From Myxococcales bacterium (GTDB lineage Bacteria > Myxococcota_A > Polyangia > Nannocystales > Nannocystaceae): a stretch of DNA of 64,000 nt. Every line of letters begins with the position of its first letter. The first letter of the stretch is position 1. Position numbers and translations under genes: made by a program. The notes under the pieces are model-generated. The model was given only the letters and a program-made list of their open reading frames with translations, searched no databases and was not told the origin of the DNA. The stretch lies in contig JACKDW010000005.1 of NCBI GenBank assembly GCA_020633295.1, positions 62,001 through 126,000 of the forward strand. Direction: 5' to 3'. Positions 19,977-28,232 of the stretch are shown here, in pieces.

Positions 19977-20676
19977 GGGACTGCCCCATAGATTGTTGAA
20001 AAAGAGCGGCGGCTCCATCTCCCCGATCGGATGATCGGGGTGCAAAACAGAAGGAGACCGCCATGGGCGAGGATGCCATCAGCAAGGACCAAGGAGAAGA
20101 CCGAAGCGCAGCTCTTCAGCTGCTGACCCCACTCGCCGACGTAGTGCGGGGAACTCTCATGGAGTTCGTCGTCACGGTCGTGATGGAGGCGCTCAAGAAG
20201 ATGCTCGAGGAGGACCGTACACGGCTCTGTGGTCGCGCGTACGACCGCGATCGAGGAGCCCAAGGACCGAGCCGCGCAGGGAGCTGTACGTCGAGCCTCG
20301 TGCTCGGTGGACGCAAAGTGGGCGTTCGTCGACCTCGTGTGCGTGACGCGAACGGAGAGGTCGCGTTGCCGACCTGGCAAGCGTTCGCGGCCGAGGACCC
20401 ACTCCGTCAGCGAGTGCTCGAGCAGATGCTCATCGGCGTGGCCACGCGCCGCTACGAGCGCTCGCTCGAGCCTGTGCCGAAGACGGTCAAGCAGCGCTCG
20501 ACGAGCAAGAGCACCGTGAGCCGCAAGTTCATCCGCGAGACCTCGAAGACGGTCCACAAGATCCTCAAACGAGATCTCCGACCGCTGACGATCGCGGCCG
20601 TCATGCTCGACGGGATCCACGTCGGCGACCACGTGCTGCTCGTCGCCTTGGGGATCGACGAGCAGGGCTCCAAGCA
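19977..20676 (+). mobile_element. Truncated second copy of the IS256-family element
   Basis: It begins with the same GGGACTGCCCCATAG end and is nearly identical to the complete copy, apart from scattered substitutions and a 1-base indel near the end. Homology stops after 20676, within the transposase gene, so about half of the element is gone. It is inverted relative to the copy in dpdE; the two transposase 5' ends face each other with dpdE between. No target duplication can be tested because the right end is missing. Confidence 0.9.
20063..20676 (+). pseudogene. Transposase fragment (5' half)
   Basis: This encodes roughly the first 205 residues of the same transposase, including the first catalytic Asp (LDGIHVGDH), and then diverges; the frame runs on through unrelated sequence to 20854. 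The second Asp and the NPIEN box are absent, so it cannot be active. Confidence 0.9.
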
Positions 20677-20767
20677 TCACACAGGCTCGGCGCGCGCATC
20701 GATGAGGTGGGTGGCTCGCTCGGCTCACGCACGAAACCCACGTCACCCACCAGCGGCTTTCGCGCGT

Positions 20768-21010
20768 CTACGATTCTTCGTTCGAGTCTTCCCCAAGGTA
20801 CTCGCCGGACAGCGCCTTGAGACCTCGTTGAAGCGCGAGCGCGAGCACGTATGAACGCGTAACGCGAACATGAGCGTGGTTAGGAGCCCCCTGGAGCGGG
20901 ACCACCAACCGCTCCGCGAGCGCCAAACTCGCGTCTGTTACGCGTACGGAGGTCTGCTTGGACTTCGCCACGCGTGGCGAAACTACCCCATGGAGACCCA
21001 CGGGAGCCAT
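20768..21010 (-). CDS. Small ribbon-helix-helix (CopG/Arc-type) regulator
   Basis: The 80-residue product contains 'KQTSVRVTDASLALAERLV' followed by 'HVRVTRSYVLALALQRGL'. That is the beta-strand, helix, helix arrangement of ribbon-helix-helix DNA-binding proteins, with hydrophobic residues alternating in the strand. Such proteins are often antitoxins or self-repressing regulators that bind palindromes. It is transcribed away from a 20-bp perfect inverted repeat at 21029-21074, with an unknown gene on the other side, an arrangement that suggests a shared operator. The ATG at 21010 is the only good start. It sits next to the truncated IS in accessory DNA. The family call is from pattern only. 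Confidence 0.6.
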   Translation of the reverse strand: MAPVGLHGVVSPRVAKSKQTSVRVTDASLALAERLVVPLQGAPNHAHVRVTRSYVLALALQRGLKALSGEYLGEDSNEES

Positions 21011-21028
21011 TTTCGATCGTGTAGGCGA

Positions 21029-21074
21029 TTCGAGTTTGAATCTAAACTAAATTAAGTTTAGATTCAAACTCGAA
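21029..21074. promoter_or_regulatory. Perfect 20-bp inverted repeat between divergent genes
   Basis: The arms TTCGAGTTTGAATCTAAACT and its exact reverse complement flank a 6-base spacer (AAATTA). The element is A+T-rich in G+C-rich surroundings. It begins 18 bases from the start of the RHH gene and ends 2 bases before the ATG at 21077, so it covers the ribosome-binding region of the latter. It could be an operator, an mRNA hairpin hiding the start, or both. Confidence 0.75.
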
Positions 21075-21076
21075 CC

Positions 21077-21574
21077 ATGGAAAGACAACGCGCCGTAGAG
21101 CACCAACTCGATCACGCTGAACTGGCGATCTTCGAAAACAGTTCGTGTGGTCAGGCTCAATTTCTCGACCAACTGCGCGCCGGTGCGTGTGCAGAGCAAC
21201 GACCCGCGCTCCTGACCGATCCGAGCGGCCGCGTCCTCGCGTGCGCGGGCTTCGACGGAGTCGTCCATCAACTCGCGTCCGTCGTGCTCGAGGCGCTCGC
21301 CCCTGAAGAGCTGCTGTGCCCGGTGATCAAAGATGAGCCCGAGAACATCGGCGATGCGCCTTCACCGGGGTTCTACGCGAGCATGCGGCGGACTTTCTAC
21401 GTGACGAGCCGCCACCGCGTGTTCGTGGTCAGGGATCCGGAGCTCGGTCTCGTCCTGCAACCCACGTATGGCTTGCCCGATGAAGCGGAAGAGCTCGACG
21501 TTGATGAACTCGAGCTTGAGCTCCTCGTGCTCAGGACAGCGGCGGAAGAGCTCGGCTCGAATCTCGCATCGTAG
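21077..21574 (+). CDS. Hypothetical protein divergent from RHH regulator
   Basis: This 165-residue acidic protein is of no family I recognise. The middle ('GRVLACAGFDGVVHQLASVV', then 'YVTSRHRVFVVRDPELGLVL') looks like a compact alpha/beta domain; the C terminus is very rich in Glu/Asp/Leu and probably helical. There is no signal or membrane segment. The ATG lies directly behind the perfect palindrome, with no Shine-Dalgarno sequence outside the stem. Paired with an RHH gene, a toxin-antitoxin or regulator-target relation is possible but not shown. Confidence 0.5.
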   Translation: MERQRAVEHQLDHAELAIFENSSCGQAQFLDQLRAGACAEQRPALLTDPSGRVLACAGFDGVVHQLASVVLEALAPEELLCPVIKDEPENIGDAPSPGFYASMRRTFYVTSRHRVFVVRDPELGLVLQPTYGLPDEAEELDVDELELELLVLRTAAEELGSNLAS

Positions 21575-21643
21575 CGATGCGCGGGACAGCCTGTCGTCTT
21601 CCCTGAGGAGGACACGCGAACAGACTTCGGTGGACGTTCGCGC

Positions 21644-22186
21644 CTACTCCCGAAACGGCCCGGCATGCTCCGCGAGCGCGCGTACCGGGTTGACCGCGCG
21701 CTCGACCAAGCTCAACAGCTCGCCCGCGTCACGTCGGCGGTTGAGCGCGCGTCGTCCGAAGCGGTAGGCGACCGCGACGAGATAGACGAGGACCCAGAGC
21801 ACGAGCTTCCCCGCTGCTTGCGCTCCTTGCAGCAACCCCGCGAGCCAGGGAACACCGAGGATCAGCGCGAGCCCGAGGGTCCACGGCGCCAGCTCGCGCG
21901 CAACCGCGAGCCAACCGCCGGTACGCACCCCGATAGTCGCCGTCGAGACCCGCATCAGCGTCTGATCGCCACGCGATTCAAATTCGCCACGGACGCAGGC
22001 GGCCGGATCGTCGGCGTCACCAGGACCGAGAAGTAGCCGGAACGAATTCTCGTCTGCTTCAAAGCGCAGGTGATCATCGTGCCGGCCGTTCTCTACCGCC
22101 CGACCACGAACCGAAGCGCGTAGCCGAGAGACGGCCTCCTCGGCCGGCACGGTGAGTCGATACTCGCGTCTCGATGACGGCGCCAT
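21644..22186 (-). CDS. Small membrane protein
   Basis: A 180-residue protein. An N-terminal soluble region of about 95 residues, which may be an alpha/beta domain, is followed by two adjacent hydrophobic segments ('APWTLGLALILGVPWLAGLL' and 'AAGKLVLWVLVYLVAVAYRF') separated by a short turn, then a cytoplasmic-looking tail rich in Arg. The ATG at 22186 was chosen; TTG/GTG starts up to 22210 are possible. Function is unknown; it stands alone in orientation next to a secreted protein gene. Confidence 0.65.
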   Translation of the reverse strand: MAPSSRREYRLTVPAEEAVSRLRASVRGRAVENGRHDDHLRFEADENSFRLLLGPGDADDPAACVRGEFESRGDQTLMRVSTATIGVRTGGWLAVARELAPWTLGLALILGVPWLAGLLQGAQAAGKLVLWVLVYLVAVAYRFGRRALNRRRDAGELLSLVERAVNPVRALAEHAGPFRE

Positions 22187-22244
22187 GCTGGGCACTGATA
22201 CCACGGCCAACGCGCAGCGTAGTCACGCGCCGTGGCTTGGGGAG

Positions 22245-22817
22245 CTAGTCGGTGTCCGTGTCGGTGTCCGTGTCACCGCCGCCGTCCCCACCTCCCCCGC
22301 CGCCCCCGGTCGTTCCTCCGTCCACGGAGTCCCCGCACTTGACCCCGAGGAATTCACCTTCCTGGGCGCAGGCCTCGATGATCGTGGCGCCGACGGTGCA
22401 AATGACCTTCCCGATCCAGCCGGGACACTTCCACTTCCTGCGGACGGTGGGTGGATCGCTCGACCAGTCGATCTCGACGAATTCCGAGATGCTGGCCACC
22501 TCATTGACACGCTCGCCCTCGCGCGAGCCGCGGACGATCACCGTGTCGCCGTCGATCGAGTACATGAGGTTGGTGCCGCGGCTCGTGTCGTGGACGCTAA
22601 CGCTCCCGAGGAGATGCGAGCCGTCGAGCAGGTAGACCGAGTAGATGACGATCTCGCCGTCATCAGTCGTCAGCTCGCCCTCAGCGAGCAGCGAGGTCTC
22701 GGTGTCGTTGGCGTTCACGGCGTTGGTGTACGCGGAAGAGACCGACGCCTGGGTGTTGCCGGCGACCGCGGTCATCGACAGGGCCATGAGAGAGGCGATC
22801 GTGATGATGCGTTTCAT
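22245..22817 (-). CDS. Secreted protein with Gly-rich and Asp-Thr tail
   Basis: A 190-residue protein. The N terminus 'MKRIITIASLMALSMTAVAG' is a classical signal peptide with probable cleavage near NTQA. The mature part has a beta-rich domain with three Cys (W-K-C-P, V-I-C, V-K-C and E-A-C context) and ends in a Gly stretch followed by DTDTDTDTD, a low-complexity tail typical of exported myxobacterial proteins. No lipobox is seen. The ATG at 22817 was preferred over a longer frame because it gives the signal peptide. Function unknown. Confidence 0.72.
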   Translation of the reverse strand: MKRIITIASLMALSMTAVAGNTQASVSSAYTNAVNANDTETSLLAEGELTTDDGEIVIYSVYLLDGSHLLGSVSVHDTSRGTNLMYSIDGDTVIVRGSREGERVNEVASISEFVEIDWSSDPPTVRRKWKCPGWIGKVICTVGATIIEACAQEGEFLGVKCGDSVDGGTTGGGGGGGDGGGDTDTDTDTD

Positions 22818-22907
22818 GCTCGAGTACTCGGCCCCGGTGCCGGTGGGTTGCAGGAGGTCGCGGAAAAACAGAGCGTCCGGCCCTTGGGCCACACTCGAGT
22901 CAAGCAC

Positions 22908-23256
22908 CGGTCTCCGAGAGTGGTACGAGCAGGCGAGCGACAGGATGAACCCCGTGGGTCTTGAGTACGCAGGGTCTCGCGGTCAACGTCGCGAACGATC
23001 GCGAACGCTGCGGGAACCTATTGAGATCATTACGGCCCTGCGAAACCGCGCGCGTCGCGAACGCTGGCGTTCGCGATGGTTTACCGTCGCTCCGATCACC
23101 ATGACGGTCCGCGCGCGACGAGATACTCGACGCTTCAACCTCGCAACAGTCCGTGCCATGGCATGCCACGCGCGCTGTAAGCTCTTGATCCGACATGGTC
23201 TTCGCGTATTCGAGCGCCCGTGCCATGCCATGCCATGGCACACGACTCCGCTGGCG
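22908..23256. other. Gene-free stretch with short palindromes
   Basis: No gene is supported. It holds a perfect 10-bp inverted repeat with a 2-base centre at 23055-23076 (TCGCGAACGC and its complement), further CGCGAACG copies nearby (22985-23010), and two palindrome-rich patches built from CCATGGCATG-type words at about 23152-23170 and 23219-23243. Confidence 0.5.
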
Positions 23257-24126
23257 TCAGCGGCCAGGCGTTTTCGGTGCGTCGGGGCGCTCGAATTCAC
23301 GGCACGCCGGTGGACCACGCTCCTCGTTGACCCTCGAGACGCGCAGACTCGTCGGCCGTCTGTCAGGCTGACGCGTTCGTCGCTCGAGTTCGCTGAAGCG
23401 GTTGAGTTGGCCGCGTTGTCGCTGAGCGACGAGGAGCAGCGGGGCTCGAAACAGGCCCGCGTTCCTCGACTCGTCGTCACCTCGCGTCGCCGCCAGGTTG
23501 AGCTCGATGCGCGGGGGAGCGCTCTCGTCGAGCTCTGACGCTGCCGGGGCGGGCCGAGGACGGGCGCAGGCTGCCGGGGCGCGCCGGACGCGTTCCTGCA
23601 GACATGTTTGCTGGGCTCGTGGGGCGGCCCGGGCGAGCGCCGTGTCGACGCGGTCGGACTCTTGCCGCCGGCTGGTGTTGCGCTCGACCGCCTCGAGGCG
23701 CGACTCAATTCGCTGCTGGGATCGTACGAGCTGTTCGAGGAGATCGCGGATCAGCGCGAGCTCCTCGCTCGCTTCAGCGGTCGCTACCTCGGGCGAACGC
23801 GGCGAGTCACTCCGGGGCTCGTCGGGAGCCGTGACGTCGTAGGTCAGCGCGAGGTTGTGAACACGCGGCCGCTCGTTCGTGGACGACACGGTGTGAGCGC
23901 GGCGGCGACGCCTTCTGCTGTCGCGTAGCGACGTGGGGTTCGCGTCCGAGGCAGACGGCGGAGAGCCTCGTTGAGCCCGGGCGTCGGCTGAGGCGCGCTC
24001 GGCCGCAGTGGGCTGCCGCAAGAACTCTTCCCACGACATGCTCTTTGGAGCGGGCTCGGCCGTGCCGTGCCGGACCCCCGCCGAGGACACCTTGCGAAGG
24101 AGATGGTGGGCGGCCTCATCGTCCAT
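23257..24126 (-). CDS. Hypothetical basic protein with short coiled coil
   Basis: A 289-residue frame. A GAGAGGAG ribosome binding site precedes the ATG at 24126. The first 40 residues (MDDEAAHHLL..., WEEFLRQP) look like ordinary protein, and 'LALIRDLLEQLVRSQQRIES' is a short coiled coil near residue 130. The last third is low-complexity Arg/Ala/Pro sequence and may be a frameshifted or decayed end. No domain is recognised. It is in the same orientation as the small regulator at 24458, separated by a repeat-rich gap. Confidence 0.5.
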   Translation of the reverse strand: MDDEAAHHLLRKVSSAGVRHGTAEPAPKSMSWEEFLRQPTAAERASADARAQRGSPPSASDANPTSLRDSRRRRRRAHTVSSTNERPRVHNLALTYDVTAPDEPRSDSPRSPEVATAEASEELALIRDLLEQLVRSQQRIESRLEAVERNTSRRQESDRVDTALARAAPRAQQTCLQERVRRAPAACARPRPAPAASELDESAPPRIELNLAATRGDDESRNAGLFRAPLLLVAQRQRGQLNRFSELERRTRQPDRRPTSLRVSRVNEERGPPACREFERPDAPKTPGR

Positions 24127-24457
24127 GGGAGACTCCTCTCGCGCTCGTTCGTGTCACCAAGGCCAGCCTGATCCGGGAACCAGCGAACCGCCAGTATCTT
24201 CTGCTTGCAGCAAACAAAAGAAATTGCCGCGCCGGCGAGCAGCGGCCAAACGCCCTCGTACGTCGTCTCTCGAGCTGCACTACGCAAACAAAAGACACGA
24301 TCTCTCGGTACGCGCGAGCCATCAGCGCCGAATGCCCCAGGATGAGGACCGTTTTCGAGACACCCTGCAAGGGGAAGACACGATCGTGTCTTTCCCTTGC
24401 AGGGTGCAAGGGGAAGACACGCTGACGGCAGCGCGAACTGCAAGCAAACAACGCGGA
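24127..24457. other. Repeat-rich intergenic region
   Basis: No gene is seen. It holds a 46-bp near-perfect palindrome, a further direct copy of its half (24405-24421), and three scattered copies of a GCAAACAA(AAGA) word (about 24208, 24287 and 24443). Confidence 0.6.
24361..24406. repeat. 46-bp near-perfect palindrome
   Basis: Two 23-base arms meet without a spacer; they match except for one base. The arm core is GCAAGGGGAAGACACGA. The same core occurs once more at 24405-24421 in direct orientation. It could be a protein binding site, a recombination or IS-related site, or a strong hairpin in RNA. Confidence 0.8.
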
Positions 24458-24865
24458 TCACGACCGCCGTCGCACGTGGATGTCGCCGCCGAGCAAGTCG
24501 GCGAGGCGGAGCGCGACCCGCAGGCGGGGAAAATGGGCGCCGAGGCACCAGTGGTTGAGGCTCTGGCGTACGAGCTGGTGGCGACGCGCGAAGCTGCGGA
24601 TCGATCCTCCCTGGATCGTGCAGCGGCGTCGCAGCTCATCCGACCAGCGCTCGCCGCTGTCGCAGAGGACACCGATCCAATAGACGTCGAGCCCGATGAG
24701 CGTGCAGAGGCTGATGTACCGGTCGACGCGCGGGTTGAGGTAGAGCCGGCGCTCGATTCTGTACACGAAGCTCCTGCTGACCGCCCTCCCGCTGAGCGCG
24801 AGCTTCCGCGTGGCGTGATCGCGGAGCTCGTCTTGGACCGTCTCTATTAAAGTCGCCTCATCCAC
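24458..24865 (-). CDS. Small helix-turn-helix-like protein
   Basis: 135 residues from a GTG at 24865. A strong GAAGGAGG ribosome binding site sits 6 bases upstream and decides the start; a longer frame up to 25054 is unlikely. The segment 'SGRAVSRSFVYRIERRLYLNPRVDRYISLCTLIGLD' resembles an XRE-type helix-turn-helix with following helices. The C-terminal part ('SIRSFARRHQLVRQSLNHW' to 'VALRLADLLGGDIHV') looks like a second, similar unit: 'RQSLNHWCLGAHFPRLRVALRLADLLG' has classic HTH spacing. It is probably a DNA-binding regulator of the surrounding accessory element. Confidence 0.6.
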   Translation of the reverse strand: MDEATLIETVQDELRDHATRKLALSGRAVSRSFVYRIERRLYLNPRVDRYISLCTLIGLDVYWIGVLCDSGERWSDELRRRCTIQGGSIRSFARRHQLVRQSLNHWCLGAHFPRLRVALRLADLLGGDIHVRRRS

Positions 24866-25245
24866 CGCGAGCCTCCTTCGACAGGATCGAGCGTCGAGGA
24901 CCCGCGGGTAGGCGACAAGGACGTGCGCGGCGAAGTGCTCTCGCGTCGCATTTGATAGCTCCGTCGCGCAGATCACCGCGCCGCTGCACAAATTGGAGCT
25001 CGAACGCTCAGAAGGGAGCTCCGCCGCACATTTGAACGCTCCGCTGCACACCACACGCCGCGCGCTCGCGCGGAATCCAGCACGACCGCGCGCCGGTCGA
25101 TGACCCTCGCCGCCGCTCGACGCGAGCGCGGGCGGGATCGCGTCTCGCGAACTCGCGGGCGACGCGAATTTGCGCGGCGTGTCGCGGGTTCTCGCGTGGA
25201 GGCTTGCGCTACCATGCTCGTGGGCACGGTCATGGAGAGAAACCC
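24866..25245. other. Gene-free stretch upstream of integrase
   Basis: No gene is seen. Around 24955-25055 a GCTCCG(C/T)CGC(A/G)CA-type word recurs with nearby GCTGCACA words, giving a degenerate repeat. No tRNA end or attachment core could be identified, although integrase recognition sites are often found here. Confidence 0.45.
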
Positions 25246-26400
25246 ATGTCCATCAACATCACGAAACGAACCTACAAGAGCGGCAAGCAGGCATGGCTCG
25301 TGGACATCCGGATCCACTACCCGTGCGGCGCGAGACATCGCGCCAAGGTGACCAAGCCTGTGACCTGGTCCAAGACGCAGACGGAGCGTTGGGCCCGGCA
25401 GCACGAGCAGCACCTGATCAAGCGTGGCCCGCCACGGAAGGAGGTCGATGAACCCAAGCAGCAGGAAGTCTCGTTCAGCGAGTTCGCCGCGCGGTATCTC
25501 GCCGAGTATCCGCAGATCAATAACCTCCGGCCCTCGAGCGTCGAGCGCTACGAGCGGCACGTCGCGCAGTTGTTCAACCCTGCCTTCGGGGACATGATGA
25601 TCGACGCGGTCGGCAAGGCGCAGTTCCGGGAGCTGGCCGCGCTCGACCTGGCGCCGGCGTCACGCAACGTCCTGATCTCGGAGCTGGCGTGCATGCTCCG
25701 GGTCGCGCATGACTGGGGCGTTCGCTCGGCGGCGCCTCCTCCCGTCAAGCGGGTCAAGGAGGACGCCCGGGATCCGGAGTGGTACTCGCCCGAGGAGTAC
25801 AGCGCGTTGATCAACAACGCGCCGACTCCCGTGCACCTGGCGATCGTGCTGCTCGGCGGCGACGCCGGGCTGCGGTGCGGTGAGATCCGCGCGCTGCGGA
25901 TCAATGACATCGACTTCCGCGGCCGCGGGCGCCTGCACGTGCGGCGCTCGATGTGGCGCGGGATCGAGGGGCCGACGAAGGGTCGACGCGAGCGGATCGT
26001 TCCGCTCACGAGGCGGCTGCGTGCGTGTCTGGAGGAACTCACCGCGGGTCACGCGGCCGACGCGTTCGTGCTCACCGGGACCCAGGCGCCGCTGACGAAG
26101 GGGATGGTGACGTACCGGATGAAGGTGACGCGCGCCGCGATGCTCGGCGTGCATCACAGCGAGTGCGACGGGCCGATCCACATCCTCCGTCACACGTTTT
26201 GTTCGAACCTGGTCCTCGCCGGGAAGCACCCGCGCGTGATCCAGAAGCTGGCGGGTCACTCGTCGCTACAGATCACGGAGCGGTACATGTCGGTCGCCGG
26301 TGAGCAGATCGAGGACGCGATCGAGGGCCTCGAGTCGCTCGATCCTGGCGCGGTCCCGCAGGAGTCCCGCGCTCGAGCCGAAGAGGAAGAAGTCCAGTAA
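25246..26400 (+). CDS. Tyrosine recombinase (phage-type integrase), complete
   Basis: 384 residues. The N-terminal DNA-binding half has a SAM-like core-binding region ('SFSEFAARYLAEYPQ'). The catalytic domain shows the full set: Arg in AGLRCGEIRAL, the HxxR box in HILRHTFCSN, the GHSS box and the Tyr nucleophile in TERYM. The ATG at 25246 has GGAGAG upstream. It presumably integrates or excises the surrounding accessory DNA. A related but truncated gene converges on it only 25 bases away. Confidence 0.9.
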   Translation: MSINITKRTYKSGKQAWLVDIRIHYPCGARHRAKVTKPVTWSKTQTERWARQHEQHLIKRGPPRKEVDEPKQQEVSFSEFAARYLAEYPQINNLRPSSVERYERHVAQLFNPAFGDMMIDAVGKAQFRELAALDLAPASRNVLISELACMLRVAHDWGVRSAAPPPVKRVKEDARDPEWYSPEEYSALINNAPTPVHLAIVLLGGDAGLRCGEIRALRINDIDFRGRGRLHVRRSMWRGIEGPTKGRRERIVPLTRRLRACLEELTAGHAADAFVLTGTQAPLTKGMVTYRMKVTRAAMLGVHHSECDGPIHILRHTFCSNLVLAGKHPRVIQKLAGHSSLQITERYMSVAGEQIEDAIEGLESLDPGAVPQESRARAEEEEVQ

Positions 26401-26425
26401 TCTCTTTTATTTACGAAGCCGTCCG

Positions 26426-27367
26426 TTAGCAGAACGTATGGCGCAGGATGTGGGCGCCCTTCTTCGGCAGGCCCGCCCGCTGCTGCGCCCGGTACAGGCG
26501 GTGGTCGAAGCTCCGCTCCGACAGGTAGTGCCCGTCCTCGCGCGAGATCACGTGCTCGCCGCGTCGCTCGAGCGCGCGCAGGCACGCCGCGAGCGGCGTC
26601 GTCATCGGCACCCAGCGCGTCTTCCCGCCCTTCGGCAGCCGCACGTGGTCCTGAAAGGTCAGGTTGTCGCAGATGTACAGCGCGTCGCGCTTGAGGTGGA
26701 CGTTGACCCACCGCAGCCCCCGGAGCTCGCCGCGGCGCAGGCCCGCGTCGCCGCCGAGCAGCACGAGCGCGTGCGTGGTCGGGTTGAGCTCCGCCGCGCA
26801 GGCGACGAGGCGCTCGTAGGCGTCGAAGTCATAGAACTCGGGGTGACGCCGGCCGACCTTCACCGTCGTGATCTCGGGGACCTCCTTGAGCAGCCCCCAG
26901 CGCGACGCGGTGCGCAGGATCGCCTTGAGCTTGCTGAGCACCTGGTTCGTCGTGCTCGCCTTGAGCCCGCGCCGCTTGAGCGCCTGGATCTGGCGCGGGC
27001 CGATCTGGTCGAGCGTGACGTCGCCCAGGATCGGCAGCAGGTGCGTGCGCAGCACGACCTCGTAGTGGCGCCGCGTCATCGGCGAGAGCCGATTGGCCTC
27101 GACGTAGTCGGCCATGAAGCGCGGCACGAACGCCTTGAAGGTCGGCGTCGCCTTGCTCCCATGCCGCCGCTCGCCCTTGCCCTCGACGCCGTGACGCAGG
27201 ATGTACGCCTCGCGCTGCCGGGCCCAGCGAAGCGCCTGGGCGCGCGTGTTGCCCGGCGTCTTCGGGCGCTCGCGATGGATGAGCCCGTCGGCCAGGCGCA
27301 CGCGGATGTCCGCCTGCCAGTAGGTCTTGCCGCTCGTCGTCGTCCGCAGCCGCACGTTCACCGCCAT
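26426..27367 (-). pseudogene. Tyrosine recombinase truncated at the HxxR box
   Basis: 313 residues from an ATG at 27367 with a good GGAGGAG site. The N-terminal and core-binding regions and catalytic Arg (AGLRRGELRGL) are present, but the protein ends exactly after HILRHTFC. It therefore lacks the second His and the Tyr nucleophile and cannot be a working recombinase. The neighbouring complete integrase has the same HILRHTFC followed by its remaining 70 residues, so truncation is clear. The two genes are only distantly similar elsewhere. Loss probably came from a deletion between convergent integrase genes. Confidence 0.85.
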
Positions 27368-27580
27368 ACCCGCTCCTCCATGTCCCGCCGCCGCGAGGAT
27401 CCTGCTCGCGCCGCGATACGGCTCCACGAGCCTACGCCGCGAGGTCACGCGAGTGAACGGGAGAGTTCGCGCGGCTCGCGTGCGCACCTCGACGGCGCCG
27501 CGCTCGAGCCTCGCGCCCGACCTCTACATGGCGAGAGAGTCAGGTTTCCCGCGCGCGCGAGACCCCGGGTACACTCGCGC

Positions 27581-28147
27581 GTGCCCTCGTACTGGCTGCT
27601 GCCGAAGGCGAACATCTCGACCCCGCTCCCCAACGAGCGCCACGACGCGCTCAGCGAGAGCTTCTACGGCCTCGTCGGCGGCGGCTACTCCGAGCTCTTC
27701 GACGCGTTCCCGCCGGTGTTCTCGCAGCTCCAGCGGCTCGCGGGGGTCGACATCGACTCGCTGCTGCCGCTGTACATCTCGTCGCGGTTCACCGAGCGCG
27801 CCGACATGCCGTCCGAGATCGCGCGGGTCTCGAAGGACCTCGAGACCGTGCGGGCGCGCTTCCTCGCGCTGCGCGACGCGCTGCTGCTGCGACCCGGGTG
27901 GGAGCGCGCGCTGACGCTGCCGACGCGGGGCTACGCGCCGGACCGCGCGTACTTCGAACACTTCGCCGCGCCGCCGCCCCTCGAGCTCTCGGAGGAGCAG
28001 GCGCTCGAGCTCGAGCTCGGGCTCCTGTCCCGCGACGACCTCGCGCAAGGCGAGCCGTCGTTTCGCGAGGACATGGGCCTGCTGCTCCGCTTCCTCGACC
28101 ACGCGCGCCGGCACGGCGGGACGCGGTTTTGGTTCCTCGGGCGCTGA
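27581..28147 (+). CDS. Hypothetical protein
   Basis: 188 residues from a GTG at 27581 (VPSYWLLPKANIS). The composition is that of an ordinary soluble chromosomal protein, with many Leu/Glu/Arg helices in the second half and no signal or membrane segment. G+C and codon use return to the high-G+C pattern here, so this marks the right border of the accessory region. No family is recognised. Confidence 0.65.
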   Translation: MPSYWLLPKANISTPLPNERHDALSESFYGLVGGGYSELFDAFPPVFSQLQRLAGVDIDSLLPLYISSRFTERADMPSEIARVSKDLETVRARFLALRDALLLRPGWERALTLPTRGYAPDRAYFEHFAAPPPLELSEEQALELELGLLSRDDLAQGEPSFREDMGLLLRFLDHARRHGGTRFWFLGR

Positions 28148-28232
28148 ACCGCGCTGACCGGCGCGCGCCGGACGAGAGCGCCGCGCGCGGGCTCCCGTCG
28201 CCCACGCGAGCTCGTGCTACCGTGTCGCGGCC

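Noticed and set aside
24361..24421. CRISPR array
   Set aside because: Repeats form a palindrome and one extra half-site without regular spacers or cas genes.
26300..27580. Long plus-strand open frame opposite the truncated integrase
   Set aside because: The minus strand has clear tyrosine recombinase motifs; the plus-strand product is a composition-driven shadow. Only its 3' part from the GTG at 27581 reads as a gene.
25000..27600. tRNA gene serving as integrase attachment site
   Set aside because: No cloverleaf or conserved T-loop sequence was found near either integrase gene.
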